A stretch of 64,000 nt of DNA, taken from Pectobacterium aroidearum (GTDB taxonomy: Bacteria; Pseudomonadota; Gammaproteobacteria; Enterobacterales; Enterobacteriaceae). The position numbers and the translations under genes are program-made. The notes under the pieces were generated by a model. The model saw only the letters and a list, made by a program, of their open reading frames with translations. It made no database searches and was not told where the DNA came from. Below, in pieces: positions 8,431 to 17,173 of the stretch (its first letter is position 1; the number at the start of each line of letters is the position of its first letter). Location of the stretch: NCBI RefSeq assembly GCF_041228105.1, contig NZ_CP166097.1:4340001-4404000 (forward strand), given 5' to 3'.

Positions 8431-9060
8431 ATGGATTCACAATTTATCGGTTCGGTTATTAATGCGTTACCGCTGGAAAATATGATTAGCGGGCCTTTAC
8501 AGGCAATGATTAACGCACAGGTTCAAGCCAGCAAAGCCTATACGGATTTTTTATTATCTGTATGCATTCAAAATAATAAAGCGGTCGCTATCCAATTCGA
8601 TTACGACGAAACGCTTATTGATGAAAGCGGAGTCGCAAAAGGCGCAGTGACAAAAACGATGCGCATACCGCTCATTGCCGCCATTACCCATCCGATTATC
8701 TCTATTGAAGAAGGGACAATCGATTTCGAGCTTGAGGTAACGCAGAGTGAATCTTCATCCGATGACACCGGAGAAGACGGCAATCTGGCGGCTTCACTGG
8801 GATGGGGAGCCTTCAAGGTCAAAATGGCCGGCCGGGTATCACACAAGTCGGCGCAAACCCGGGCTACAGACACACGTGCCAAATACAGCATTCACACGCA
8901 GGTAAAACGTCAACCTGCGCCTGAAGCACTGATGCGCGTCATTGATTTTCTGACCGATGCCGCAATCAGGCCCAGTATTCCCAATGGGGAAAGCACGTCA
9001 CCGGCAGCGGAAAACGCCGCCCCACCTGCGTCTGCGGAGCAGCAAGAAGCGTCATCATAA
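8431..9060 (+). CDS. DUF2589-family protein (second, canonical copy)
   Basis: This 209-aa soluble protein starts at the ATG at 8431, with GGAGG five bases upstream. It shows the DUF2589 pattern end to end: LPLENMISGPLQAMINAQVQ at the N terminus, MRIPLIAAITHPIISIEEGT followed by IDFELEV in the middle, an acidic Ser-rich linker (ESSSDDTGEDG), a beta segment ending KYSIHTQVKRQP, and EALMRVIDFLTDA. The C-terminal 25 residues are Ala/Pro/Ser-rich and probably disordered. No enzymatic motif is visible. It is the first gene of the plus-strand biosynthetic operon, about 100 bases before the free adenylation enzyme. The 3225-3818 copy is a divergent paralogue. Function is unknown. Confidence 0.75.
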   Translation: MDSQFIGSVINALPLENMISGPLQAMINAQVQASKAYTDFLLSVCIQNNKAVAIQFDYDETLIDESGVAKGAVTKTMRIPLIAAITHPIISIEEGTIDFELEVTQSESSSDDTGEDGNLAASLGWGAFKVKMAGRVSHKSAQTRATDTRAKYSIHTQVKRQPAPEALMRVIDFLTDAAIRPSIPNGESTSPAAENAAPPASAEQQEASS

Positions 9061-9162
9061 GCAAAGAACATTATTCAGCGGCATAGCACATGTGTGCCGT
9101 ACCTGCATAACGCGTAAAAGGATGCCCGGCGTGACTCCCTGGCATCACCAGAGGATCAGACC

Positions 9163-10674
9163 ATGGCATCGGCAAAAGTGCTCCATACCTTATTTGAACA
9201 GCAGTGGCATCAGACGCCGGACGCCATCGCCCTGAGAAGCGATACCGAAACATTGACCTATCGGCAATTGGAGCAACGTGCGAACGCCATGGCGAGCGCG
9301 CTGTTGCAGCGGGGCGTAAAGCCAAAAGATGTTGTCGGTATTTATTTGAATAAAACCCCGAATCTGATCGTCAGCCTGCTCGGCGTATTGAAAACCGGTG
9401 CCTGTTATTTACCACTTGATCCGTACTATCCACATGAGCGTCTGGATTATATGGTCAATCATGCCAACGCACGTGTGGTGATCACTGACGATGAACACGC
9501 GCTTAAGCTGGCGCCGGGCCTCCGTGAGATCGTTGACCTCAATCAGCTCGATCTGAGCACGCAGGCTACTCCAGCGCTTCCCACCGTCAGCGAGGAAGAC
9601 CTGTGTTATGTGATGTACACCTCAGGCTCTACCGGAACGCCAAAGGGCGTGATGGTCAGCCATCGAACGGTGATCAATTACCTGGTGTGGATGCAAAACG
9701 CCTTCGGACTGCGTCACGAAGACGTTGTCCTTAATCAATCCACATTCAGTTTTGACGTCTCGGTGTGGGAAATTTTCTGGCCGCTGATCGCTGGTGCCAG
9801 TTGTGCGGTCATCACCGAGGACGCCAAGTACGATCCGCTGTTACTGGCAGAATTTATGTGCCGCCATCAGGTCACGGTTGCGCAGTTCGTACCGACGGCA
9901 CTGCGCGTCATTGTTGATGCGCATGTGCTATCTCGCTGCACATCCCTATGCCATATCTTTTCTGGCGGCGAGGCGCTCGATCAAACGCTGGTTAACGATC
10001 TTTCCCTGCAATATCCAGGGAAAATCCACAACCTCTATGGCCCGACCGAGGCCACGATATTTGCCTGCCACTGGCACTGCCAGCCGGGGGCAGAGGAAAC
10101 CATCGCCCCGATTGGCAGGCCAATCCCGCACGCCATCGCTTATGTACTGAATGAGGCGCAACAGCCTGTCAATCCAGGGGAAAGCGGCGAACTCTATCTG
10201 GCAGGAGATATTCTGGCCAAAGGCTACCTGCATGCAGAAAAGCTGACACAGGAGCGATTTGTCGATGACCCGTTTAGTCACCCGTCTGGGCAGAAAATGT
10301 ATAAAACCGGTGACTGGGTTAAGCAGCGCGCCGATGGCGTGCTGGAATTCATTGGCCGCATAGACAGTCAGGTTAAATTGCGCGGACACCGTATTGAGCT
10401 GGCAGAAATAGAAACGCACTTGCAGGCGTTGCCCCAGATTAATCACGCCGCCGTTATTCTCGAAACGCGCCCGGAAAACGCGGCGCCATCACTCTCCGCG
10501 TTTTATGTATTACGGCATCAACAGCACATCGATATTCAGGAAATAAAAGCGCACCTTGCCAAGACGCTGCCTTTTTTCATGGTGCCTTCTCATTTCGTTG
10601 CGTTGGAGAAAATGCCTACGCATCCTAATGGAAAAATAGATAAATCCAAGCTGTGTTCCTATGTAAATAACTAA
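9163..10674 (+). CDS. Free-standing NRPS adenylation enzyme
   Basis: This 503-aa single adenylation domain would activate an amino or related acid as the acyl-AMP and load it on a carrier protein in trans. All core motifs are present: YVMYTSGSTGTPKGV, the A4 segment FDVSVWEIFWPL with the canonical Asp, NLYGPTEATIF, YKTGDW, GRIDSQVKLRGHRIELAEIE, and Lys in HPNGKIDKSK. Pocket residues read by eye start Asp-Val-(2)-Trp, as in several serine-type pockets, but later positions differ, so I give no substrate. GAGG lies 8 bases before the ATG. The carrier gene begins 10 bases after its stop, making that protein the obvious partner. Confidence 0.93.
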   Translation: MASAKVLHTLFEQQWHQTPDAIALRSDTETLTYRQLEQRANAMASALLQRGVKPKDVVGIYLNKTPNLIVSLLGVLKTGACYLPLDPYYPHERLDYMVNHANARVVITDDEHALKLAPGLREIVDLNQLDLSTQATPALPTVSEEDLCYVMYTSGSTGTPKGVMVSHRTVINYLVWMQNAFGLRHEDVVLNQSTFSFDVSVWEIFWPLIAGASCAVITEDAKYDPLLLAEFMCRHQVTVAQFVPTALRVIVDAHVLSRCTSLCHIFSGGEALDQTLVNDLSLQYPGKIHNLYGPTEATIFACHWHCQPGAEETIAPIGRPIPHAIAYVLNEAQQPVNPGESGELYLAGDILAKGYLHAEKLTQERFVDDPFSHPSGQKMYKTGDWVKQRADGVLEFIGRIDSQVKLRGHRIELAEIETHLQALPQINHAAVILETRPENAAPSLSAFYVLRHQQHIDIQEIKAHLAKTLPFFMVPSHFVALEKMPTHPNGKIDKSKLCSYVNN

Positions 10675-10684
10675 TGGTGAAAAA

Positions 10685-10957
10685 ATGTCAAATGACAAAG
10701 AAATATTACCTTCCGAGATAGAAAAAAACATTATTTCTATCTGGCGGACCGTACTCAATAATCCGAAGGTCTCCATTCAAGAGAATTTCTTCGATGCAGG
10801 AGGAAATTCCCTGCTGATGTCCAAGGTTTATCGCGAAATAAAAAACAAAATAGAGTCACCTATCTCTATTGTTGATTTATTCCAATACCCGACGGTACAG
10901 ATGCTAAGCAAACGTATTAGCGAAATACACGCTGGGAAATCAAGCAGCAAGAAGTAA
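10685..10957 (+). CDS. Free-standing peptidyl/acyl carrier protein
   Basis: This 90-aa four-helix carrier protein has its phosphopantetheine site at Ser42 (FFDAGGNSLLMSK). It starts with IEKNIISIWRTVL and ends with a Lys-rich tail. The length is right for one carrier domain. It lies directly after the free adenylation enzyme and would receive its activated substrate and present it to the ketosynthase of the downstream PKS. The GGNS core resembles carriers of hybrid NRPS/PKS lines, including the one at the end of the PKS here. GGTGA lies 6 bases before the start. Confidence 0.92.
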   Translation: MSNDKEILPSEIEKNIISIWRTVLNNPKVSIQENFFDAGGNSLLMSKVYREIKNKIESPISIVDLFQYPTVQMLSKRISEIHAGKSSSKK

Positions 10958-10976
10958 TTACGCCAAAAAGCGTATT

Positions 10977-11103
<127 letters not shown>

Positions 11104-11181
11104 TGCTCCAGGGGAATAACCGCCCAATAATGGGTAATGCATTTCATCATCCTTATTTCACTGATAATAGGTGGTAATACC

Positions 11182-11454
11182 ATGTCTGCAAATCAACTGA
11201 ACGTTTCCTCGGCAGTAAAAGCAAAAGTGGCTTCGGCAATTAAATTTGTCCTGAGTCACCAAAATTCATCCAAGCCCGCGCACTACTATGCGATTGGCCA
11301 GAAAATCCTTCCTTATGCCAAAAAATATTGGGGGACTAAATCTATTCCAGCCATTCCTGTTTCAATCAAAGCATCATTGCAACACCCGTCGGCATCCAAC
11401 CTGCAAAGCCTCATCAGCCGGGTTACTGCTGGCGTCGCAGGTAGCAAAAAGTAA
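11182..11454 (+). CDS. 90-aa orphan protein of the biosynthetic operon
   Basis: The start is the ATG at 11182, eight bases after AGGTGG; an upstream in-frame ATG lacks a ribosome site. The protein is basic, Ser/Ala/Lys-rich, Cys-free, and lacks a signal peptide or membrane helix. It contains the segments SAVKAKVASAIKFVLSHQ, YYAIGQKILPYAKKYW and LQSLISRVTAGVAGSKK, which look amphipathic helical. I do not recognise it. It lies between the carrier protein (after an ERIC element) and the PKS, on the same strand, so a role in the pathway (partner, immunity or docking) is inference by position only. Confidence 0.7.
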   Translation: MSANQLNVSSAVKAKVASAIKFVLSHQNSSKPAHYYAIGQKILPYAKKYWGTKSIPAIPVSIKASLQHPSASNLQSLISRVTAGVAGSKK

Positions 11455-11484
11455 TTAACGTTTAATTTAGCTGTCCCTTCTATA

Positions 11485-11587
11485 TTCACGGCGTAGGACG
11501 TCGACCTTTCTTTCTCTGAAGAATATTTAGCGAGAGAAGGTTAACGGCCTGCGCCGTGAAAGGAGGCGAATATATTCACGGTGAGGT
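11485..11587 (+). promoter_or_regulatory. Possible switching RNA leader before the PKS gene
   Basis: Arm A (11485-11497, TTCACGGCGTAGG) pairs over 13 positions (one G-U) with arm B (11548-11560, CCTGCGCCGTGAA). The 3' part of arm B (11552-11560) can instead pair over nine positions with arm C (11575-11583, TTCACGGTG), which abuts the GAGG ribosome site at 11583-11586. The two structures exclude each other, so translation of the PKS could be switched. A strong AGGAGG (11561-11566) lies in the B-C loop. Confidence 0.5.
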
Positions 11588-11593
11588 AATGAA

Positions 11594-14500
11594 ATGAAAC
11601 AGCAAGAACAGTTCCGCGATAAGGATATTGCTATTGTAGGAATGTCGGCCCGCTTTCCCGGTGCGGAAGATACCGCGATATTTTGGCAAAACCTGTTGGA
11701 CGGCGTGGAGACGATCAGCACATTCAGTGAAGAAGAACTGAGGGAGTCAGGCATTGAAGAAGAGATGATCGCCTCGCCCAACTATATTCGCCGTCGGGGA
11801 ATTTTGGGCAACGCACAGCACTTTGACGCTAATTTCTTTGATATTACGCCGCGCGATGCCGAAATTATGGATCCACAGCATCGTGTCTTTTTGGAATGCT
11901 GCTGGCACGCGTTTGAAGACGCAGGCTATGTACCTGCCACCTATCCCGGCAAAGTTGGCATCTTCGGCGGAACAGGAACCGCCTGGCATTTGAGTAAAGT
12001 GAATGCCCATCCTGAAGTACAGAAGTATGCCAGTGGCGCATCGGTCGTCACCAACAATGATAAAGATTACGTAACGACCCGGGTTTCTTATAAGCTCAAC
12101 CTCAAAGGGCCAAGCGTTAACGTACAGACCGCCTGTTCAACCGCGATGGTTGCCGTCGTGATGGGCATGAATAGCCTGTTGAATGGGGAAAGTGATCTGA
12201 TCGTTGCGGGCGGTGTTTCCGTGGATACGCCAGAACGCCGGGGTTATCCTTATATGCAGGGCGGCATGGAATCCGCAGATGGCCGCTGCTATGCCTTTGA
12301 CTCCCGCGCCAACGGCACGGTGTTCAGCCGCGGTGCTGGCGTCGTGTTACTGAAGCGTCTGAATGACGCTGTGCGTGACGGCGACCATATTTACGCCGTG
12401 CTGAAAGGCGGCGCAGTGAATAACGATGGTAACCTGAAAGCTGGTTTTACCGCGCCGAGCATCGACGGGCAGATCGCCGTTGCCAAACAGGCCATCGCCA
12501 ATGCGCAGCTTGATCCCGCCACCATCAATTTTGTTGAAGCACACGGCACCGCGACGGCATTGGGCGACCCCATCGAATTCACGTCGCTCACACAAACGTT
12601 TCAGGAATATACAGATAAAACCCAGTATTGCCGCCTGGGATCGGTGAAAACCAACATCGGCCATACGGACGCGGCATCAGGAATGGCCAGTCTCATTAAA
12701 GCCTCACTGGCGCTGGAAACCGGCAAGCTGCCAGCCTCACTCCATTTCGAATCACCAAACCCTAACATTGAGTTTGAAACCAGCCCGTTCATCATGAACA
12801 CCGAGCTCAGCGAGCTGGAACCGTCGGAGACACCGCACCGCGCGCTGGTAAACTCTTTCGGCGTCGGCGGCACCAATGCCTGCGTCATTCTGGAAGCGGC
12901 GCCACCGCTCAACGCGGGCGATACCCATAATGACAGCCTGCTGGTTTTGCCTTTCTCCGCCAAAAGCCGCACGGCGCTGGAAGACATGAAACGCCGCCTG
13001 CGCGATTACCTCAGTGCGCATGACGACGCCAATCTGGCAGATATCGCCTACACCCTACAGGTTGGGAGACAAAAGTTCTCGCACAGCACGGCGGTTATCG
13101 GGAAAGATCGTGATTCTCTGTTGGCCAAACTGGATCAGCCGTCACTGGTAGTGACCCAACAGGGTAAAAGCAAAAAGTCCGTCGTGTTCATGTTCCCGGG
13201 ACAGGGCAATCAGTATGTCAATATGGCGCGTGAACTGTACGACAGCTATGACGTATTCCGCGCGAGCATGGATCAATGCTGTGACTATCTGGAACCGATT
13301 CTGGACGTCAATTTGACGTCAATTATTTTTCAGGACAGCGACAATATCGCCGAGTCCCGTATCAATGAAACCCAATTTACCCAACCGTCCCTGTTCGTGG
13401 TGGAGTACAGTCTGGCAAAACTGTGGATGTCGTGGGGCATTCAGCCAGATGTCATGATTGGGCACAGCGTGGGGGAATACGTGGCAGCCTGCCTGTCCGG
13501 CGTATTCTCACTGGAAGATGCACTGAAAGCCGTGGCGCTCCGGGGCAAAATGGTACAGGCATTGCCCGCAGGGGATATGCTGGCTGTTCTGCTTGATGAG
13601 GAAAGCCTGAAGGCAAAACTTCACGGCAGCAAGCTGGAAATTGCAGCGGTTAACTACCCTGGACTCTGCGTCATCGCCGGTGCTTCAAACGATATCGCAC
13701 GTTTCCAGCAGCAGTTGGAAGACAGCAATATTTTCTGTAAACATCTCGACACTTCACACGCGTTCCACTCACACATGATGGAACCCATGCTGCCCGCCTT
13801 CAAAAAGGTCATCGACAGCATCAAGCTCCATGCACCACAGATCCCGTTTGTCTCTACCGTTAACGGCGCTTGGGTCACTGAAGAACTGGCGAAAAATAGC
13901 GACTACTGGGTGCGTCACGTACGCAACCCGGTGCTGTTCTCCCACGCCTTCAAAACGCTGATGGCTGAAGAGCATCATGACTTCGTGTTCCTTGAAGTCG
14001 GACCGGGGCGTTCACTGGAATCGTCCGCCAAGCAGCATTTCAGCGCGGAAGACGGCGCCTTGATTTATGCCTCATTACCCACGGCAAAAGACGTTGCGTT
14101 GTCCGGCGAACATCTCCTCTCAACGCTTGGCGCACTTTGGGCTAGCGGCGTAGACGTTCCCTGGCATCTGCATCATTCAGAGCAGCACCGTCGCCGAATC
14201 CCGCTGCCGGGCTACCCTTTTGAACGCAAACGCTTCGCCCTGCCAGCACTGTCGTCAGCCAGTCCTGACGCGCAGAGTGAACAATCCGTTAAGGCTAAGA
14301 AGCGGAAACAGGCCGATATCGGTGACTGGTTCTATATGCCGACCTGGAAAAAAACCATTCCAGCGAAATACATGGCGGGCAAACGCGTTGAAGCTGAGAA
14401 CACCTGCTGGCTGATCCTGACGGATACACAGGGCATCGCCGAACGCACGAAGCAGATACTGGAAAAGGACGGGCATCAGGTCTTTTTCGTCAGCCCGGGA

Positions 14501-17095
14501 ACGCAGTATCAGGAAACACTTTCCGAAGGCCGATACACTCTCAACCCTGCCTCACGCGCCGACTATGTCCGGTTACTGAAAAGTCTGACGGAGCAAGGGC
14601 TACGTCCATCGCGTATCCTGTATTTATGGAACCTGACGGCAGAGGAACAGGTACAGCCGCTTGAGCACACCTATCTCTCGTCACCGCTGAATACATTCTA
14701 TCCTGCCCTCTATCTCCAGCAGGCGCTGGTGAATGAGAATTTGCTGGACGATCTGCATATCACTTTTGCCACCAGCAACACATTCAGCGTCATGGGCGAA
14801 CGCATCGCTTCCCCAGAGAATGCACTGCTGGTAGGACCTTCGCGCGTGTTCTATCACGAATACCCTGAGGTGCAATGCCATCTGGTAGATATCGATCTCA
14901 AACAAAACGCCGTACAGCTTGATGAATTTGCCCATAGCCTGATTGCAGAAAGCCATATTGCAACACACGGCAATCTGGTGGCTTACCGCGGAAACCAGCG
15001 CTGGGAAGAAAGCTATCAGGCCGTCCATCTGAAGCAGGACGATCTCGGTTTACCTGCAGAATTGAAAGACGACGGCGTCTACCTCATCACAGGCGGCCTC
15101 GGTGGCTTGGGGATCCTGCTTGCCAACCACCTGTCAGAAAAAAGTCATGCGACACTCATCCTGACCTACCGCGCCGCGCTACCGCCACGCGAAGAGTGGC
15201 AAGCCTGGATCCAACAGCATCCTGTTGACGATCCTGTCAGTGAAAAGCTGGCGAGCATTTTACGTCTGGAAGCCCGCGGCAACCTGATACATCTGGCACA
15301 GGTCGACGTGAATGACTATCACGGTATGCGTGACATGTTATCCGCGTTCCCGCAGGTCGACGGAGTATTCCATACCGCAGGCGTGGCTGGCGGCGGCATC
15401 ATTCCGCTGAAAAATGACGCCGATTGCGCCAACGTGCTCGATCCCAAAGTCGCAGGTTCGCTCATTCTGGATGAATTGCTACAGGACAAACAGCCTGACT
15501 TCTTTATTTTATTCTCTTCCATTACCTCCATTGTCGGTGACGAAGCCCGCATTGATTACTGCTCGGGTAACGCGTTTATGGATGCCTTTGCGCATTACCG
15601 CAACCAGCATCGCCGCGGACGCACTGTCTCGCTGAACTGGGGAAAATGGGGCGATGTGGGCATGGCTGTCCGTTGGGGCAAGCAGTTACAGGAGAAGAAA
15701 AACAGCAAGCTGGCGGCGGTTGAGGAAACCAAAGGCGACCTGCTTACATACCTTGAGCGCGAAGGCATGCAGGAAAGCTATCAGGTTAATCTCACCGTGC
15801 AAGACTGGGTCATCGATGAGCACCGCCTCGCGAAGCAGCCTTCACTGGTGGGAGCAACTATTTTATCGCTACTGCATGAGTTCATGACGTGCTTTAAGCC
15901 TCAGGAAAGCCTTCAGGTCAAAAACCTGATGCTGACCAAGCCCGTTATCTATACCGATGCCTGGCCACGGCAGATGAAGCTATTCATCACACCAGATGGC
16001 AAAGGTTATAAGTTCAGCCTCAAGAGCCGGGGCGTGCTTGAACTCGCATGGCAAGAGCATGCATTCGGGGGAATCGGCAACGGTGCGCCAGCTTCCGATC
16101 TCACGCCACAATCGATTGACGCCATTAAACAGCGCTGCACCACGCAGGTGCCCTACGCGCCGTTTATCACTGAGCTGGACAATGCCAACACGGGCGAAAA
16201 TTTCCTGTCGTTCAGCCAGCGCTGGAACAACCACCGCGAGATCGTTCAGGGCAATAACGAATGGCTGATACACAAGGTGCTGGGGAACGAATATACGCAC
16301 GATCTTACCCGCTACCCGTACCATCCAGCGCTGATTGATGCCACGGCGATATCCTGCCTGTCATTGATTACACAGGAGAATTTCCTGCCTATTAGCTATG
16401 GCAAGATGACCTTCCTATCTCCACTGGAAACAGAGTGCTACGTCCACGCCAGGCTCAAGCAAGCCTATCAGCCGCAGGACAACGCCATCGTCATGGATAT
16501 CACGTTCCTTTCACCGGCGGGCGTTCCGCTGCTGGTCCTGGAAAACTACACGCTGATGAAGATGACGATGGGCAATCAGCTCGCGACGCCAGAGAACAGC
16601 ACTGCGGCAACCGCAGCCACGGTAAAAGTGAATCTGGCAGATAAAGACATTCTGTTGCCAGAAGGGGCGGATGCCATAAAGCGCCAGCTCGCACATCTGG
16701 AATTTGAACAGTTAGTCGTCGTCACCAGCGATCTGGACCAGCTCATTTATGAGTCAATCCCTGAGCAGGAAACGCCTGAATTCATCTTGCAGGATAGCGA
16801 AGCTACGGAAGGGTATGCCAGACCCGCTCTCTCTGTGGATTACGTTGCGCCAGAAAATGACATTGAGAAAGAGATCGTCAAAGTCTGGCAGTCCATTCTG
16901 GGGATCTCGGGTATCGGCGTTAATGACAGCTTTACTGAACTGGGCGGTAACTCACTGCTGGCAGTACAGGTCGTTTCTACCGTTTCCGGCATATTTGAAA
17001 TCGATATTCGCGTTGATCTGTTTTACCAAAACCAGACCGTGCAAGGGTTAGCAACGCTGATCCTTACCGAACTGGAAGCCTTATTGCAGGAATAA
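11594..17095 (+). CDS. Type I polyketide synthase, KS-AT-KR-DH-ACP
   Basis: This is an 1833-aa single-module PKS. Ketosynthase (about 10-435) has Cys181 in TACSTA, EAHGTA and KTNIGH. Acyltransferase (about 525-840) has Ser625 in GHSVGEY and the malonyl-type HAFH near 722. Ketoreductase (about 1155-1345) has GGLGGLG and the Tyr1322/Asn1326 pair. A dehydratase-like double hot-dog follows (about 1400-1680), with His1410 and Asp1582 (HPALID) kept but the usual HxxxGxxxxP reading HRLAKQPSLV, so its activity is doubtful. The carrier domain (about 1755-1830) has Ser1787 in LGGNSLL. There is no enoylreductase. It should add one malonate unit and reduce the beta-keto group. GAGG lies 7 bases before the start. 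Confidence 0.94.
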   Translation: MKQQEQFRDKDIAIVGMSARFPGAEDTAIFWQNLLDGVETISTFSEEELRESGIEEEMIASPNYIRRRGILGNAQHFDANFFDITPRDAEIMDPQHRVFLECCWHAFEDAGYVPATYPGKVGIFGGTGTAWHLSKVNAHPEVQKYASGASVVTNNDKDYVTTRVSYKLNLKGPSVNVQTACSTAMVAVVMGMNSLLNGESDLIVAGGVSVDTPERRGYPYMQGGMESADGRCYAFDSRANGTVFSRGAGVVLLKRLNDAVRDGDHIYAVLKGGAVNNDGNLKAGFTAPSIDGQIAVAKQAIANAQLDPATINFVEAHGTATALGDPIEFTSLTQTFQEYTDKTQYCRLGSVKTNIGHTDAASGMASLIKASLALETGKLPASLHFESPNPNIEFETSPFIMNTELSELEPSETPHRALVNSFGVGGTNACVILEAAPPLNAGDTHNDSLLVLPFSAKSRTALEDMKRRLRDYLSAHDDANLADIAYTLQVGRQKFSHSTAVIGKDRDSLLAKLDQPSLVVTQQGKSKKSVVFMFPGQGNQYVNMARELYDSYDVFRASMDQCCDYLEPILDVNLTSIIFQDSDNIAESRINETQFTQPSLFVVEYSLAKLWMSWGIQPDVMIGHSVGEYVAACLSGVFSLEDALKAVALRGKMVQALPAGDMLAVLLDEESLKAKLHGSKLEIAAVNYPGLCVIAGASNDIARFQQQLEDSNIFCKHLDTSHAFHSHMMEPMLPAFKKVIDSIKLHAPQIPFVSTVNGAWVTEELAKNSDYWVRHVRNPVLFSHAFKTLMAEEHHDFVFLEVGPGRSLESSAKQHFSAEDGALIYASLPTAKDVALSGEHLLSTLGALWASGVDVPWHLHHSEQHRRRIPLPGYPFERKRFALPALSSASPDAQSEQSVKAKKRKQADIGDWFYMPTWKKTIPAKYMAGKRVEAENTCWLILTDTQGIAERTKQILEKDGHQVFFVSPGTQYQETLSEGRYTLNPASRADYVRLLKSLTEQGLRPSRILYLWNLTAEEQVQPLEHTYLSSPLNTFYPALYLQQALVNENLLDDLHITFATSNTFSVMGERIASPENALLVGPSRVFYHEYPEVQCHLVDIDLKQNAVQLDEFAHSLIAESHIATHGNLVAYRGNQRWEESYQAVHLKQDDLGLPAELKDDGVYLITGGLGGLGILLANHLSEKSHATLILTYRAALPPREEWQAWIQQHPVDDPVSEKLASILRLEARGNLIHLAQVDVNDYHGMRDMLSAFPQVDGVFHTAGVAGGGIIPLKNDADCANVLDPKVAGSLILDELLQDKQPDFFILFSSITSIVGDEARIDYCSGNAFMDAFAHYRNQHRRGRTVSLNWGKWGDVGMAVRWGKQLQEKKNSKLAAVEETKGDLLTYLEREGMQESYQVNLTVQDWVIDEHRLAKQPSLVGATILSLLHEFMTCFKPQESLQVKNLMLTKPVIYTDAWPRQMKLFITPDGKGYKFSLKSRGVLELAWQEHAFGGIGNGAPASDLTPQSIDAIKQRCTTQVPYAPFITELDNANTGENFLSFSQRWNNHREIVQGNNEWLIHKVLGNEYTHDLTRYPYHPALIDATAISCLSLITQENFLPISYGKMTFLSPLETECYVHARLKQAYQPQDNAIVMDITFLSPAGVPLLVLENYTLMKMTMGNQLATPENSTAATAATVKVNLADKDILLPEGADAIKRQLAHLEFEQLVVVTSDLDQLIYESIPEQETPEFILQDSEATEGYARPALSVDYVAPENDIEKEIVKVWQSILGISGIGVNDSFTELGGNSLLAVQVVSTVSGIFEIDIRVDLFYQNQTVQGLATLILTELEALLQE

Positions 17096-17100
17096 GGGCA

Positions 17101-17134
17101 CGGCCGCCTTCGGTATGCATCTCGAAGGCGGCCG
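17101..17134. other. Perfect 12-bp stem hairpin between PKS and NRPS genes
   Basis: CGGCCGCCTTCG (17101-17112) and CGAAGGCGGCCG (17123-17134) form a 12-pair stem with a 10-base loop, six bases after the PKS stop. There is no T-run, so it is more likely an RNA-stability or processing element than a terminator. It shares the CGCCTTCG core with the hairpin at 4967-4999. Confidence 0.7.
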
Positions 17135-17173
17135 CTAATGTAAAAACCGAATGTCACAAAATGAGACTCGATA

